From assembly GCA_020736575.1 (NCBI GenBank), contig JAGPYM010000012.1:806001-870000 (forward strand): DNA of 64,000 nucleotides, given 5' to 3'. Made by a program: the position numbers and the translations under genes. This DNA comes from Thelonectria olida. Taxonomy: Eukaryota; Ascomycota; Sordariomycetes; Hypocreales; Nectriaceae. The first letter of the stretch is position 1; the number at the start of each line of letters is the position of its first letter. Of this stretch, positions 47,999 to 58,650 are shown one piece after another. The notes below the pieces were generated by a model. It was not told the DNA's origin. It ran no database searches and saw only the letters and a list, made by a program, of their open reading frames with translations.

Positions 47999-48841
47999 AT
48001 GGAGGACAACAAGGGAATAACCATTGTCTTCATGGCCCGCATGTCGAATCTGCCCGCGCTGCTCCCAACACCCCAAGAGATTACGGCGTCGCGAGACTAC
48101 CTTCGTCCCCCAACTGGACGGTTCGTTGTCAGAGTCGGCCAACACTACGTCGTCAAGTACGGCCCAAATGTCAACTTTCAGGAAGGCTACAGCATGGTCT
48201 TTGTTAGCCAACGCACCGCAGTCCCCGTTCCGAAGCTATACGCCATGTTCTGCGACGAGGCAACAAAGAACAACTTCATTGTCATGGAGGCCATAGGCGG
48301 GCACTCGTTGGGGGATGTCTGGGCTGGTCTTGCGCCGAATGGGAAGAAGGAAATCACCAGCCAGCTGCACACGTACATGGGCATGCTCAGAGGGATACGT
48401 CCTCCGGACTATCTTGGCGGTGTTGGTCACAAACCCATAAAGAACCAGATCCTCACCGAGTGCATCAACAAATACGAGTGCAACAACGGCGAACCCGCCA
48501 TCTACTCCATGGCAGGGCCGTGGAGGAACGAAGAGCGACTCGTCGACGCCATCAGCTGGAAGCTCGCCATGAAGATGTCCTCTCGCCAGGGCGACTTTTA
48601 CCTTCGCCAATTGCCCCAAGTGCTGCGCGGCCACGACACCGTCTTCACGCACGGAGACCTCAACCGCGAGAACGTCATGGTCCAGGAGGACGGGTCGCTG
48701 GTGCTGATTGATTGGGAATACTCTGGGTTTTTGCCTTCGTTCTGGGAGTATTGCATGTGCTTCTTCTGCCACGACTTTGACGACGACTGGCACGAGGCTG
48801 TGCCCAAGTTTCTGGAAGAGTGGCCTGCTGAGTATGCCTAG
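47999..48841 (+). CDS. APH-family (aminoglycoside phosphotransferase-fold) kinase
   Basis: Single exon, 280 residues, starting MEDNKGITIVF. It has a protein-kinase-like APH fold: N-lobe RVGQHYVVKYG with probable ATP lysine Lys53, VPVPKLYAMF as the usual APH N-lobe segment, FIVMEAIGGHSLGDVW as hinge, the catalytic loop THGDLNRENVMV (Asp220, Asn225), and LIDWEYSGFLPSFWEY with metal-binding Asp238. Such proteins are numerous in filamentous fungi and their substrates are mostly unknown; drug resistance should not be assumed from the name. It is followed on the same strand by the methyltransferase, about 500 bp downstream. Confidence 0.86.
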   Translation: MEDNKGITIVFMARMSNLPALLPTPQEITASRDYLRPPTGRFVVRVGQHYVVKYGPNVNFQEGYSMVFVSQRTAVPVPKLYAMFCDEATKNNFIVMEAIGGHSLGDVWAGLAPNGKKEITSQLHTYMGMLRGIRPPDYLGGVGHKPIKNQILTECINKYECNNGEPAIYSMAGPWRNEERLVDAISWKLAMKMSSRQGDFYLRQLPQVLRGHDTVFTHGDLNRENVMVQEDGSLVLIDWEYSGFLPSFWEYCMCFFCHDFDDDWHEAVPKFLEEWPAEYA

Positions 48842-49338
48842 ATGCGTATTATTCGACAGGCTATCATCTGGGGGTAGAAGGGAAAGGCGTAGGAGGGAGA
48901 GAGAATGAACGAACGGCGGAGGGATAGAGGGCTCAAATAGAGATACGCACCGTAGAACTCATTCACATTCAAACACGGATCCTGGCACGATGTCTCCCTG
49001 CAGTTCAAGCACATGCAGCCGTCCCGAATTGGGGAAAAAGGTCTCGGTCCACGAGCCAACAAACAACATGACGGCCCGAGGGTCCTGTGATGGCGGCCTG
49101 CAGAAAAGACCACATGCCCTCAAATTGCCCAGCAAGAGACGTCCAATAAACGCTTTTCATCAGATGCCGTTGGTTCTGCTGCATTGCCATGGGTCGACCC
49201 TGGCCGACGACCCGTCTCAGGTGGGTTGTGCCGCTGCACCATGTCCTTTGTTTATGTATTAATAAAAGAGAGCCCCATCTCTCCCAAGTGTCGTCAATGA
49301 GGGGAAATTGAATTGAATTCCAGGACCTCAGAGTGACC
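48842..49338. other. Intergenic, same-strand spacing
   Basis: 497 bp between the APH-like kinase stop and the methyltransferase start. It must hold the first gene's 3' UTR and the second's promoter. No coding frame is supported. Confidence 0.55.
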
Positions 49339-50759
49339 ATGGCCGAGTCTCGACCCCAGATGGTGGTTGTAAGTCGTGTCTAGGAAGCCCTTGTCGAGAC
49401 GTGGAACTGACAGCATAGGACCCTGGATGGTATAACGAAACGGACAACGACTCGGTGCTGAGCAGTGAACCGTATACCGCCCTCAATGGATGAACAGTTG
49501 TTGGCATCGGCTGACGAGCCCCTAGAGCGAGCTCGACGACGTCCCTCAGCGCGAGCATTCTCGACTATCGCAAACTCCACGGGAGGACCTATCAGAACTT
49601 CAACACGGGTACTGAGTACTGGTTAGTTTGCCCGATCAGCCTCAAGAAAGGCGCCCAAGTTGACAGTACTAGGGGACCAAACGATGAGAGACAGAATGAG
49701 GCTCTCGATCTGACGTATGTGTGAATCCTTCCCCGTCATTTGCCCGCCTAACGAACGACAGCCACCACATGCTCTATATAGCCCTGGACGACAAACTCTT
49801 CCTGGCTCCCATTGGCGAGAACCCGCAGAGAGTCATCGACATTGGCACCGGAACAGGCATATGGGCCATGTAAGAAGGAAGGAATCGAGACGAGGGAAGC
49901 CGCCAACGCTGACCAACACTGCTCTAGCGACTTTGCAGACCAATTCCCCTCGGCTGAGGTCATTGGCACCGACCTGTCGCCCATCCAGCCATCTTGGGTA
50001 ACCCATTCTTCACCCTATCTCCTCCCTCCACGCCATTCCTAACGTCGTCGTCTTGGTACAGGTCCCCGCGAACTGCAGATTCGAGCTCGACGACGCCCAG
50101 CTCCCCTGGGCCTACCCCGACAACCACTTCGACTACATCCACATCCGCTGCCTCATGGGCTCCATCACCGACTGGCCCGCCCTGTACAGGGAGATCCACC
50201 GCTGCCTCAAGCCCGGCGGCTGGTTCGAGCACCAGGACTACTCCATCGACGTCGTGAGCGACGACGACTCCGTCCCCAAGGGCTCGCCGCTGGACGGGTG
50301 GGGCGCGCTGTTCCAAGAGGCCGGCGACCGCATGGGCCGCACATTCAACATCATCGAGAACGGACGCAACGTCGAGTGGTTCAAGGGCGCGGGCTTTGAG
50401 AGGATCGGCACGCATCGGTTCAAGCTCCCCCTGGGCGGATGGCCGGCGGATCCCAAGTGGAAAGAGGTTGGCCAGTATAACCTCACCATCGTCGACGAGA
50501 GCCTCGAGGGCTACGTCTTGTTCCTGTTGACCAACGTCATGGGCTGGGACTACGCCAAAGTGCAGGCATTCATCGCGGAGACCCGCAAGACGCTGCGCGA
50601 TCGGTCGATGCATGCGTACTGCGATGTGTGAGTGACAGGAGGAACACGTGCATTCTGTCCGTCATCGCTAACTTGCTGAATAGGGGCACTGTTTGGGGTC
50701 AGAAAGCCGCCGTTACAGCCGACCCTGAGACCGAGACGGCTCCCACCACGACGGCATAG
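49339..50759 (+). CDS. SAM-dependent methyltransferase, LaeA-like
   Basis: Eight exons: 49339-49368, 49419-49471, 49526-49621, 49673-49714, 49762-49869, 49928-49997, 50062-50627 and 50684-50759, giving 346 residues. Introns are 47-64 bp. The N-terminal pattern ([51 protein letters not shown] in sequence) is typical of the LaeA/UMTA-like group. SAM motif I is [13 protein letters not shown] at residues 98-110, followed by [18 protein letters not shown], then [13 protein letters not shown] and [13 protein letters not shown]. LaeA itself is a nuclear regulator of secondary metabolism; most paralogues, including some in biosynthetic clusters, have unknown substrates. It is tail-to-tail with the HET gene 240 bp away. 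Confidence 0.92.
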
Positions 50760-50999
50760 AAAGAAGAGGAATTTGCGTCGAGCCCAGATGCAGAGTGGAA
50801 TGGCTGAATTTTGTACCCAAAGCATAAGGTAATCATCATATATAAGCTTCAACTGTAGATATCATGAATGACGACAAGATGACATGACATGCATACACAC
50901 ATTTCATTCCAGAAAAAAAGTCACTCCATCTCGTACACACAACTCCAAGAAACGCCCTCGCTACCTAAGCAGCATGCTTTACCTCCCGCCCTCCTCCCG

Positions 51000-53663
51000 C
51001 TATCCAAGAAGAATGCTCACCTCGTCCTTCGCCTGCGCATCCCACGCCTTCTGCAGGATGTGTCCGATTCCGCGCCGGTACGTAATCTCGCCGATGCGCT
51101 CGATCCACAGCACGTTGACCACGTTGACGACCTCGTCGGCGTCCATGACCTCCTCGAAGCGGTCCTCGTCGAACACGTGCGACCCGCGCCGCTCCGTCGC
51201 CGACGAGATGGCGATGAACTCGAGCTTCTCGTCGCCCTGGTAGTTGGACGACTGCACCCCGAGCCACGCGTCGTGCGACCGGAACTGCCCGACCCACCGG
51301 TCGCCCTTGGCCCAGATGTTGCCGACTGCGATGGGCGGGTTGGGCCGGTCGCGGTGCGCGAGCGTTGAGTTGTGGTCGACCTCGAAGAAGCCGTTTGTCG
51401 TGCGGAACGAGAGCAGCGGGCCGGGAAGGGCTTGCTCGCCGACCGGAGGCTCGTAGTCTCGCGCGCCGGGGGGCTCTTCGACCGGCACTGGGTACTTGAA
51501 GAGCGTCTCGTTGTCGCTGTCGTGCGTGTAATACGCGCCGCTGCGCTTCCACCCCAGGGGAAGGTCGCCTGGACTTCCGCGCCGACGGACGTCGCGATAC
51601 TGGAGCCCGGTGTTCATCAACGGCGCAGAAGCAGCGCGGTCCGTAATGTTCCACGTCACGGTGGGTTTGATGCGGAAGCCATTGGGAGATCGGTACCGTT
51701 TAACCTCCTGGCCGCGTCTGCTAATCGGCTTGGCTTCCTCGACGTAGTCGGCTGCGGCTCTCCAGAGCGTCAGGTCGACGGGGATGTTGTCGAACCACCA
51801 GCCCATCCACGACCACGAGGGCAAGAACGGCGGGCGCGACAGAGCTCTGCGTCGGAGCGAGGCGTGAGGCCGCCAGAGCAGCGCAATGTCGAGGAACATG
51901 ACGGGCATGCCGTAGACGAAGCCGCCTGGGAATGTCCGGGAGAGGACGTGTGTGATGCCGGAAAAGGCGCGCAGCGTGTCGTCGACGAGGGTCAGCCTCC
52001 GCGAGCTAAAGTCCATGACGATGCGGGCGTACTCGTCCATGTCGGGCCAGGGCGGATGGTGAAAGGCGAAAGCAGCATCGGGCACGGCGTTTGTGCATTC
52101 GTGACGGCCGCCGCGCAGTTTCGACATGACGCCCGTGGGATTCCCGGTCCATGTCTCGCAGTGGCATTCCCAAGTGACGCTGTCTTCGAAAAAGAAGACG
52201 CACCGACGAGAGTACAGCCGTTCCACGAGGGTCCAGCCCCGCGTGTTCCAGTTCGATGAGATAACGAGATCTTGGGGATTGCGATTGCCCTTCCCAATGC
52301 CCCCCTTTCCGATGTTGCGGATCGATTTCTGCGGATTCAAAGACTTGAGTCCCGAGTATGCATCGCCGGCAGCGGCTACGATTGTGAGATATGCATTGGC
52401 AAACACAAATGCCATGTGCCGGACGTTGTTGTCCATCTGCTCTGGGTCGTCCTGCACAATACACAGCTTGTCGATCCAAAGGTGTCTGAGACCAAGCTTC
52501 CTGGCCACCCACATGACGTCAACAAACGTCTGCGGCATGTCCTTCTCGGGGAGCGCACCCTGGAAGGCTTCGACGTTGGATCTGAGCGTCTGCATGACCT
52601 GGGGCGCCTTGACTCGATTGGGCGATCCCCAGACATAGCTCAGTGCCACGTAACGGTCGGTGGGTGCCGCGCGAACAAGGCGTCGCGAGACGCAATCGAT
52701 CAGCCAGATGGGCGTCCATGTAATAGCAGCCGAGTCCGTCGGCGCAGCGCAGTGGTGGTTGTGGTCTGCGCTGCAAGTCTCGAGCCAATCCTTGACGCGC
52801 GGGACGGGACCCTTGAGGGCTGTTGACGCAGAGCGTCTTTGGACGGGAGGGGGATGGTCTCTGTCGCTGTCCCTGTCCCTGTCTCTGCCCGCGCGGTCCT
52901 GCACTTTGTTGCGCACTTCTCGGATGGAGCCGAAGAGACGGCTGGTGATGCTGTTGCGCTTGCTGAGGGGCTGGTCTCGGAGGTGATCTCTGTTGCGGAG
53001 GTGGTCGCGCGGGCGAGGTGTGTGATGGCCGTCGTGGGTGTCACGGGGGTGATGGCTGTCGCGGTCTCTGTCTCGGTTTTGGTCTCGGGTACGATCTCTG
53101 TCCCGGTCTCTGTCGAAGTCTCGGTCTTTGTCACGGTCTATCCTGTCGGTTCTGTCGTTCCTATCGATCCTGTCGTTCCTGTCGTTCCTGTCATTTCTGT
53201 CCGTCCGGTCGGCTCTGTCAATCCTGTCGGCCCTGCTGTCGTTCCTGTCTGCTCTGTCGATTCTGTCGGCCCTGCTGTCGGCTCTGTCCGTCCTGTCCTG
53301 TCGCTCTGCTCTGTCCACCCTTTCCGGCCGCTTGGGGCTGGCAGGCTGAGGAGGAAAGTAGCTGTCGCGGGCTCTGTCGTGATCCCTGTCCCTGTCCCTA
53401 TCCGCGCGATCCGTTCTGTCTCTTCGATCGCGGGGTTGGTAGCTGGCGCGGGGACTTTCTGGAGATACATCTCGGCCTCGGTCGTGATTGCGATTAATAG
53501 CGGGCTCGACGATGGAGTCGTCGCTTAGGTCGCTATACTGTCTTTCATCTCTGTCCTTGTTCCGGTCTCTGTCTCTGTCTCTGTCTCTGTCTCGGTCTAC
53601 CCTCTCTCTGGAATCGCGATCGCGGGGATCTCGCGACCGAGCGGGTTCGTCGTGGTCGGACAT
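51000..53663 (-). CDS. HET-domain protein with Arg-Asp-rich N-terminal region
   Basis: Single exon, 887 residues. From about residue 337 it is a standard heterokaryon-incompatibility (HET) protein: RYVALSYVWG, VARKLGLRHLWIDKLCIVQDD, the AYLTIVAAAG segment, and NWNTRGWTLVERLYSRRCVFF, followed by the PFLPSWSWMGW motif about 300 residues later. HET domains trigger cell death or growth arrest when incompatible hyphae fuse. Residues about 1-280 are unusual: mostly alternating Arg-Asp (DRDRDRDR, DRADRIDRNDR), encoded by imperfect GTCTCT and CTGTCGTTC-type DNA repeats. The region resembles mixed-charge disordered domains that localise to nuclear condensates; that link is inference. The frame is continuous through the repeats, and the start MSDHDEPARSRD is the first ATG. 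Confidence 0.93.
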   Translation of the reverse strand: MSDHDEPARSRDPRDRDSRERVDRDRDRDRDRDRNKDRDERQYSDLSDDSIVEPAINRNHDRGRDVSPESPRASYQPRDRRDRTDRADRDRDRDHDRARDSYFPPQPASPKRPERVDRAERQDRTDRADSRADRIDRADRNDSRADRIDRADRTDRNDRNDRNDRIDRNDRTDRIDRDKDRDFDRDRDRDRTRDQNRDRDRDSHHPRDTHDGHHTPRPRDHLRNRDHLRDQPLSKRNSITSRLFGSIREVRNKVQDRAGRDRDRDSDRDHPPPVQRRSASTALKGPVPRVKDWLETCSADHNHHCAAPTDSAAITWTPIWLIDCVSRRLVRAAPTDRYVALSYVWGSPNRVKAPQVMQTLRSNVEAFQGALPEKDMPQTFVDVMWVARKLGLRHLWIDKLCIVQDDPEQMDNNVRHMAFVFANAYLTIVAAAGDAYSGLKSLNPQKSIRNIGKGGIGKGNRNPQDLVISSNWNTRGWTLVERLYSRRCVFFFEDSVTWECHCETWTGNPTGVMSKLRGGRHECTNAVPDAAFAFHHPPWPDMDEYARIVMDFSSRRLTLVDDTLRAFSGITHVLSRTFPGGFVYGMPVMFLDIALLWRPHASLRRRALSRPPFLPSWSWMGWWFDNIPVDLTLWRAAADYVEEAKPISRRGQEVKRYRSPNGFRIKPTVTWNITDRAASAPLMNTGLQYRDVRRRGSPGDLPLGWKRSGAYYTHDSDNETLFKYPVPVEEPPGARDYEPPVGEQALPGPLLSFRTTNGFFEVDHNSTLAHRDRPNPPIAVGNIWAKGDRWVGQFRSHDAWLGVQSSNYQGDEKLEFIAISSATERRGSHVFDEDRFEEVMDADEVVNVVNVLWIERIGEITYRRGIGHILQKAWDAQAKDEVSILLG
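52858..53650. repeat. Imperfect short tandem repeats encoding the Arg-Asp region
   Basis: On the plus strand the DNA shows many CTGTC-based units of 6 and 9 bp, for example CTGTCCCTGTCC at 52863-52880 and CTGTCGTTCCTGTC at 53170-53192, and GTCTCTGTCTCT at 53563-53600. Because the unit is a multiple of three, the Arg-Asp pattern is kept on the minus strand. Read on the plus strand, the same DNA makes spurious Leu/Ser/Val-rich open frames. Confidence 0.85.
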
Positions 53664-54460
53664 TGCTTGGATTTCCGATTATTCCTGGGCGCGCATGCCA
53701 GATCCGTCGTCGCAACAGACACGCCAAGCTTCAAGTCGAGCTTTCGCAGTGACCATGGCGGAGGGCGACAGATGAAGATGCTCAGCTCAAGTTCGGTGAG
53801 AATGAGCGGTGCCGCGTCATGTCACTTGTATCTCCCATAAGCCCCTCAAGGCCTCAGCTTTTCCCAGGGTGGGAGCAGCGCCGGGCGTTGATTGGCGGGA
53901 GCTCTGAAAATCCAAACAAATTCACAAAACGGTTTGATGAGCTTGATCCCCGGCAACGGCGCCGATCCCTGAAGTGTCCTAGTCGGGCGGTGTAAGTGAG
54001 GTCTTGGAGACGGCCGTATAAACAACAGAGCATCAATTGATTGGAGCTTCGTGGCAATAATTTATGGCTTCATACTACTCTACGCATATATGCATCTTGG
54101 TTTTAGAGTAACTTGCGCCAATGAACATGGCACCAAAGTCCCTCTCAGCCCACCTCCCCGCTTCGCTTACAGCTGCCTCTATCGCGCTTCGAAAAGCAGT
54201 GCAAGCTAATTAACCATTTTCGCATAGCCGGTGTTGGTGGTGATATGGGACTCAAAGCATTCAATGAACATCCAATTGCATTGTATAACAAGGGACTCTG
54301 CATGTTGGTCGGGACTGTGGTCCACGGCTTGAAGCGGGGTTCCGAGGACATCTCATGCGAGCTCATCCCGAAGTATTCATTCATTAATAGAAAGAGAGAG
54401 CTCCCCTCGCATTGAACCAACCATCATCTCTATAGCCATCATTCACCAACAATAATCGCC
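53664..54460. promoter_or_regulatory. Divergent promoter region, HET / aldo-keto reductase
   Basis: About 800 bp between the HET start codon (minus) and the aldo-keto reductase start codon (plus). Both promoters must lie here. No clear regulatory motif or gene is seen. Confidence 0.55.
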
Positions 54461-55729
54461 ATGTCTCTGCCAAAAACCTTTCCTCTGTCCAACGGCGCCG
54501 AGGTCCCGGCGGTAGGATTAGGGACTTTCCAGGGCGATGCAGGCAACGCGCTGGTTGAAGAACAAGTCACCACGGCCATTCGGGTTGGCTATCGTCACAT
54601 CGACACGGCCGCCGGCTATGGAAACGAGAAACAGGTCGGAGAAGCTATCCGGAAATCCAAGGTTCCTCGTGACGAGCTGTTTGTCACTACAAAGCTGTGA
54701 GTTGCTGAGAATTACACGCAATTGAGAAATACATATCATGGACAGATGATGACCTAGTTCATAGGCTTCAGACTTGGCATCGCCCAAAGGATGTCGAGGA
54801 GGCATTGGATTTATCTCTTCAGAATTTGGGTCTTGAATATGGTGAGAAACCACTGATCTCGCAAAATGGAAGGCTAGGGGCTGATTGAGACCATTTTCCA
54901 GTTGATCTATATTTGATGCATTGTAAGTGCCCCTGGATACCTACCGTCAACGTTTGTTCACTCTCGGCAAGTCCCGCACGCCTATCAATTCGGAGAGAAC
55001 CATTCAACCAGGAGGCATCCTGATGGAAGTGGAAAGCCAATGATTGATCTGGAGCTGTCAAGGAACTATGTGACAACCTGGCGAGCCATGGAGAAGCTTG
55101 TGGACAGCGGCAAAGCCAAGGCGATTGGTGAGGGCGTCCTGTGTCAATGTCAAGCTGTCCTACTGATCACATGTCATAGGACTCTCCAACTTCAACATTC
55201 TCAAGACGAAAAAGATTATAGAAGAAGCTAGGATCCGGCCGGCTGTGAATCAAGTTGAACTTCACCCGTGAGTTGGGGTGAGAGCCCATTCGGGACAACC
55301 CATGCTGACATTGAGATCAGGCTGTTGCCCCAGCCGGAGCTAGTGAAGTACTGCGACAGGCAGGGGATCCGGGTCATGGCTCACCAGCCTCTCGGGGGAG
55401 CGCCCGTTGCACAAGTGAGAGCACATACCGAGGTACCATCGCCTCTGCAGCACCCCAAGATTATGGCGCTTGCAGAACGGTGTGGCAAGTCGCCGGCGCA
55501 GATATGCTTGTCGTGGGCCGTTCAGAGGGGCATCTCAGTGGTACCTAAGACAGTCAATGATGGACGGATGAGAGAGAATCTGGAATTAGGGGCCAGGCTG
55601 GATGATGACGTTTTTGAAGGTGTGAATGAGATTGTTAAGGAACGGGGACCGATTCGATTCCTGAATCCGCAAGGTCATATCGGGTTCGATATCTTTGACG
55701 AGGAGAAAGACCAGCCGGTGGATGAGTGA
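54461..55729 (+). CDS. Aldo-keto reductase
   Basis: Six exons: 54461-54696, 54765-54841, 54902-54922, 54972-55127, 55180-55267 and 55321-55729, giving 328 residues. Exon 3 is only 21 nt. The catalytic tetrad is Asp48 and Tyr53 ([11 protein letters not shown]), Lys78 (VTTKL) and His111 (LYLMHF). The usual barrel motifs follow: [43 protein letters not shown] and the nucleotide-binding [18 protein letters not shown]. It should reduce aldehydes or ketones with NADPH; substrate unknown. The intron after exon 3 ends in GGCAAG, a weak acceptor, but only this join keeps the frame and gives MHFPHAYQ. The gene is divergent from the HET gene. Confidence 0.92.
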
Positions 55730-57045
55730 TGCGATGATGGATGACGGTTTGAGGCTGATAGGGCTGAGAGATAAGTCAAGTTAGAACGAGTTCGGCACAA
55801 GCACAAAGTCCCATGGAGGGAGCTTAGGAGGCTAGGAGCCGTGATTAGCGGCTGAGATGAGAGGGAACCAAAATGCCTGAAAGTTACCTAGGCTGGGTTC
55901 GGTCGGGTGCTCCGCCACGATGGCGGGCGGGAAAAAGGGCATTACTATGTAGGTGGTGATACGAGGCGCGCGATAATACGAATAAGGGTTGGTTGCTGGA
56001 GGGGAAAATGGAAGTGGAGGACAGTTGGCCCCATGCCATGATGACACAGCGTTTTAGGGGACTCCTTCACTGCCACAAGGCATCTCCGAGAGCCACAGGC
56101 CACTCGGGGACCACATGCACTAGCCACTGGGGCAGGGCAAGGCGTGCATGGAAGGCAAGGCAGGGCTGGGCATGTTTGATGATGGTGATGTTGGGTGTGT
56201 TTATCGCTGATTCGGTTTGAATTTAATGTATGGATTAACTAGTTGGCAGCAACATCTTGGCTGTTCCAGGAGTATTCGTATAGTTCACCACACGCGTTCC
56301 ATGACAGGGTGTGTTGGATCCGACATGGAGACAGCCCCAACCTCCACCAGCGCCGACAAGGTGAACAAGGGAAAATGGAAGAAGTGTGGTGGGTAACAGC
56401 CCCAAGACATGATGCAGGGCGCGTAGTAACACCTCGCTGGCCTTTAGCGCGTAGGCGTGTATGAAGTACCCGACCTGAACTGCGAATACCGTGGTGGTGA
56501 TGGACGAAGGCGCAGTTTGTGAAGAAGCCTGTGAAAGAAGCTGGAAAAGCTGGTTCATTCCAAAGGGCCTTGTGAACTGTATCGTGGGCCATTGACTACC
56601 CAGGTATGCTAGGTTGTCGCAAGTTAAGTTAAAGGGCCTTCAGGTCCTCGTCCGTCCATCTGATGCCCGTCCATAAAATCCCACCTCAGCTCCAGCCCAG
56701 CTCCAAGCCCAGCTCCAGCCCAAGCAAGTGAGAGTCCCCCTCCAGGTCCAAGCCTCCAAGTCCGTGCTTCCTTCCTCGCCCGTTGCCCGCCCACCTGCTC
56801 ACGTCTCCATTCTCCAGTCTCTGTCGTCGTCCTCGCCCACCCTGTCATCAACTCGAGATTGGGCTTATTCTTCTCTCCTGCTCCTTGATCTCGAGCCCGG
56901 ATCCTCCTCCTTCACGCGTCGCCCGCTCGCTTTTGGTTCTGGCCTCGATCGACCTCGCAGCGTAGAACCAACCGCCCCATTCATTGCTGTCGCACTTCAG
57001 CCCACCGTCGCACAACTACCCCGCCATCCCAACTTCGTCGCCGCC
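55730..57045. promoter_or_regulatory. Upstream region of the CaM kinase gene
   Basis: About 1.3 kb after the aldo-keto reductase. It includes an imperfect repeat of CAGCTCCAGCC/CAGCTCCAAGC at 56687-56722 and C/T-rich sequence just before the kinase start, typical of fungal promoters and 5' UTRs. No gene is seen. Confidence 0.55.
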
Positions 57046-58650
57046 ATGAGCTGTAAGTTGCGACCACCACCAGCCTCACCCCCTTTCTCCCCGCTTTTGG
57101 CTTTTGGGGCTTGATTGCGACCCGTGATCGATACCCCAAGACCTTCCATCTTCCTCCTCTGCCTATCTTTACTCCGCCAACAGCGATCCTCCCTTCCACC
57201 TCAGAGCCTCATCAGCACACCTCGCAGCTTCCTAACATCCCGCTCTGCTGACCATGTCTCTAGTCCACGGCATGTTGAACCGGCTCCAGGGCCAACCCGA
57301 GAGCTACGATAAGAAGTATGCGACCCGATCGTCCTCCGTTATCCCCTCCGTCGGTCGAATTTAGATTTCTAACATGCTGCTCTTGCCCAAATCTAGGAGT
57401 CTGTACAGATTCGGTCGAACTCTTGGTGCCGGTACCTACGGTGTCGTCCGTGAGGCCGAAAGCCCCAATGGCAAGGTTGCCGTCAAGATCATCTTGAAGC
57501 GCAATGTCAAGGGCAACGAGCAGATGGTTTACGATGAGTTGGAGATGCTCCAGAAGCTCAAGCATCCTCACATTGTCAAGTTTGTCGACTGGTTCGAGTC
57601 CAGAGTAAGCTGATGCCCCCTCGCTTTTGCAACCCCGCAGGAGATCATCAATTAACCACTCGGCCACCTCAGGACAAGTTCTACATCGTCACCCAACTAG
57701 CCACCGGCGGCGAACTTTTCGATCGTATCTGCGAGCAAGGAAAATTCACTGAAAAGGATGCCGCCGAGACTATCAAGCAGATCCTTGGCGCTGTCGACTT
57801 CCTCCACAACAACCAAATTGTCCACCGAGGTATGCTGCACTAAGAGATCCAAGATGTGAACCGGCGTAATTGACCCGACTCCCAGATTTGAAGCCCGAAA
57901 ACCTTCTATATCTCAGCAAGGACCTCGAGTCCGACCTCGTTCTGGCCGATTTCGGTATCGCCAAGATGCTCGACGGCAAGACTGAGTCCCTCAAGACCAT
58001 GGCTGGTTCCTTTGGTTACGCGGCCCCCGAGGTCATGCGTAAGGAGGGCCATGGCAAACCCGTCGACATGTGGTCCATGGGTGTCATTACATACACCCTT
58101 CTCTGTGGCTACTCTCCATTCCGAAGTGAGACTCTTCAGGACCTTATCAGGGAATGCACTGAGGGCTCCGTCATTTTCCACGAGCGTTACTGGAAGGATG
58201 TCAGTGACGATGCCAAGGACTTTATCCTGCGCCTGATTGACCCTCACCCCGAGAAGCGATTCACAAGCGAGGTACGATGCCCTAATGCATTACACACAAT
58301 TCACCAACTGGACTCCTGGTTTCTCTTATAGATGGTACTGACCATATGTTTAGCAAGCCTTGGACCACATCTGGCTCACCGGAAAGAACGCCACCGACCA
58401 CAACTTGGTGCCCGAGATCAGAGCCTCCCGTGCCAGGAGCAGACTTCGTCGTGCCTTTGCCAAGATCAAGCTTGCTCGACGCATTCAGAGGCTCCGCGAA
58501 CAGGAGGACAACCCCAGCAACTCGGATCTCTCCGACATCTTCCGCGAGGTTACCTTTGCCAAGATTGCCGACGACAAGGAAGAGAAAGAGGTTCTTCGCG
58601 TCACTCAAGAATTCGAAAAAGAGGCCAAGCGTCGCAGCTTCCAGGCTTAG
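57046..58650 (+). CDS. CMK1: Calcium/calmodulin-dependent protein kinase
   Basis: Six exons: 57046-57052, 57264-57315, 57397-57604, 57673-57829, 57886-58271 and 58354-58650, giving 368 residues. The first coding exon is 7 nt, with a 211 bp intron; together they give [20 protein letters not shown]. Kinase features are the glycine loop LGAGTYGVV, Lys50, the HRDLKPEN catalytic loop (Asp142), DFG at 163-165, and an activation loop with Thr179 at the position phosphorylated by upstream CaMKK in animal CaMKI. After the kinase domain a basic amphipathic segment ([22 protein letters not shown]) fits the autoinhibitory and calmodulin-binding region. It acts in calcium signalling (stress, growth, cell cycle) in the cytosol. 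Confidence 0.95.

Noticed and set aside
52839..53528. Plus-strand Val/Ser/Pro-rich frames, also 53018-53497
   Set aside because: They are antisense to the Arg-Asp repeat region of the HET gene; the composition follows from the repeat.
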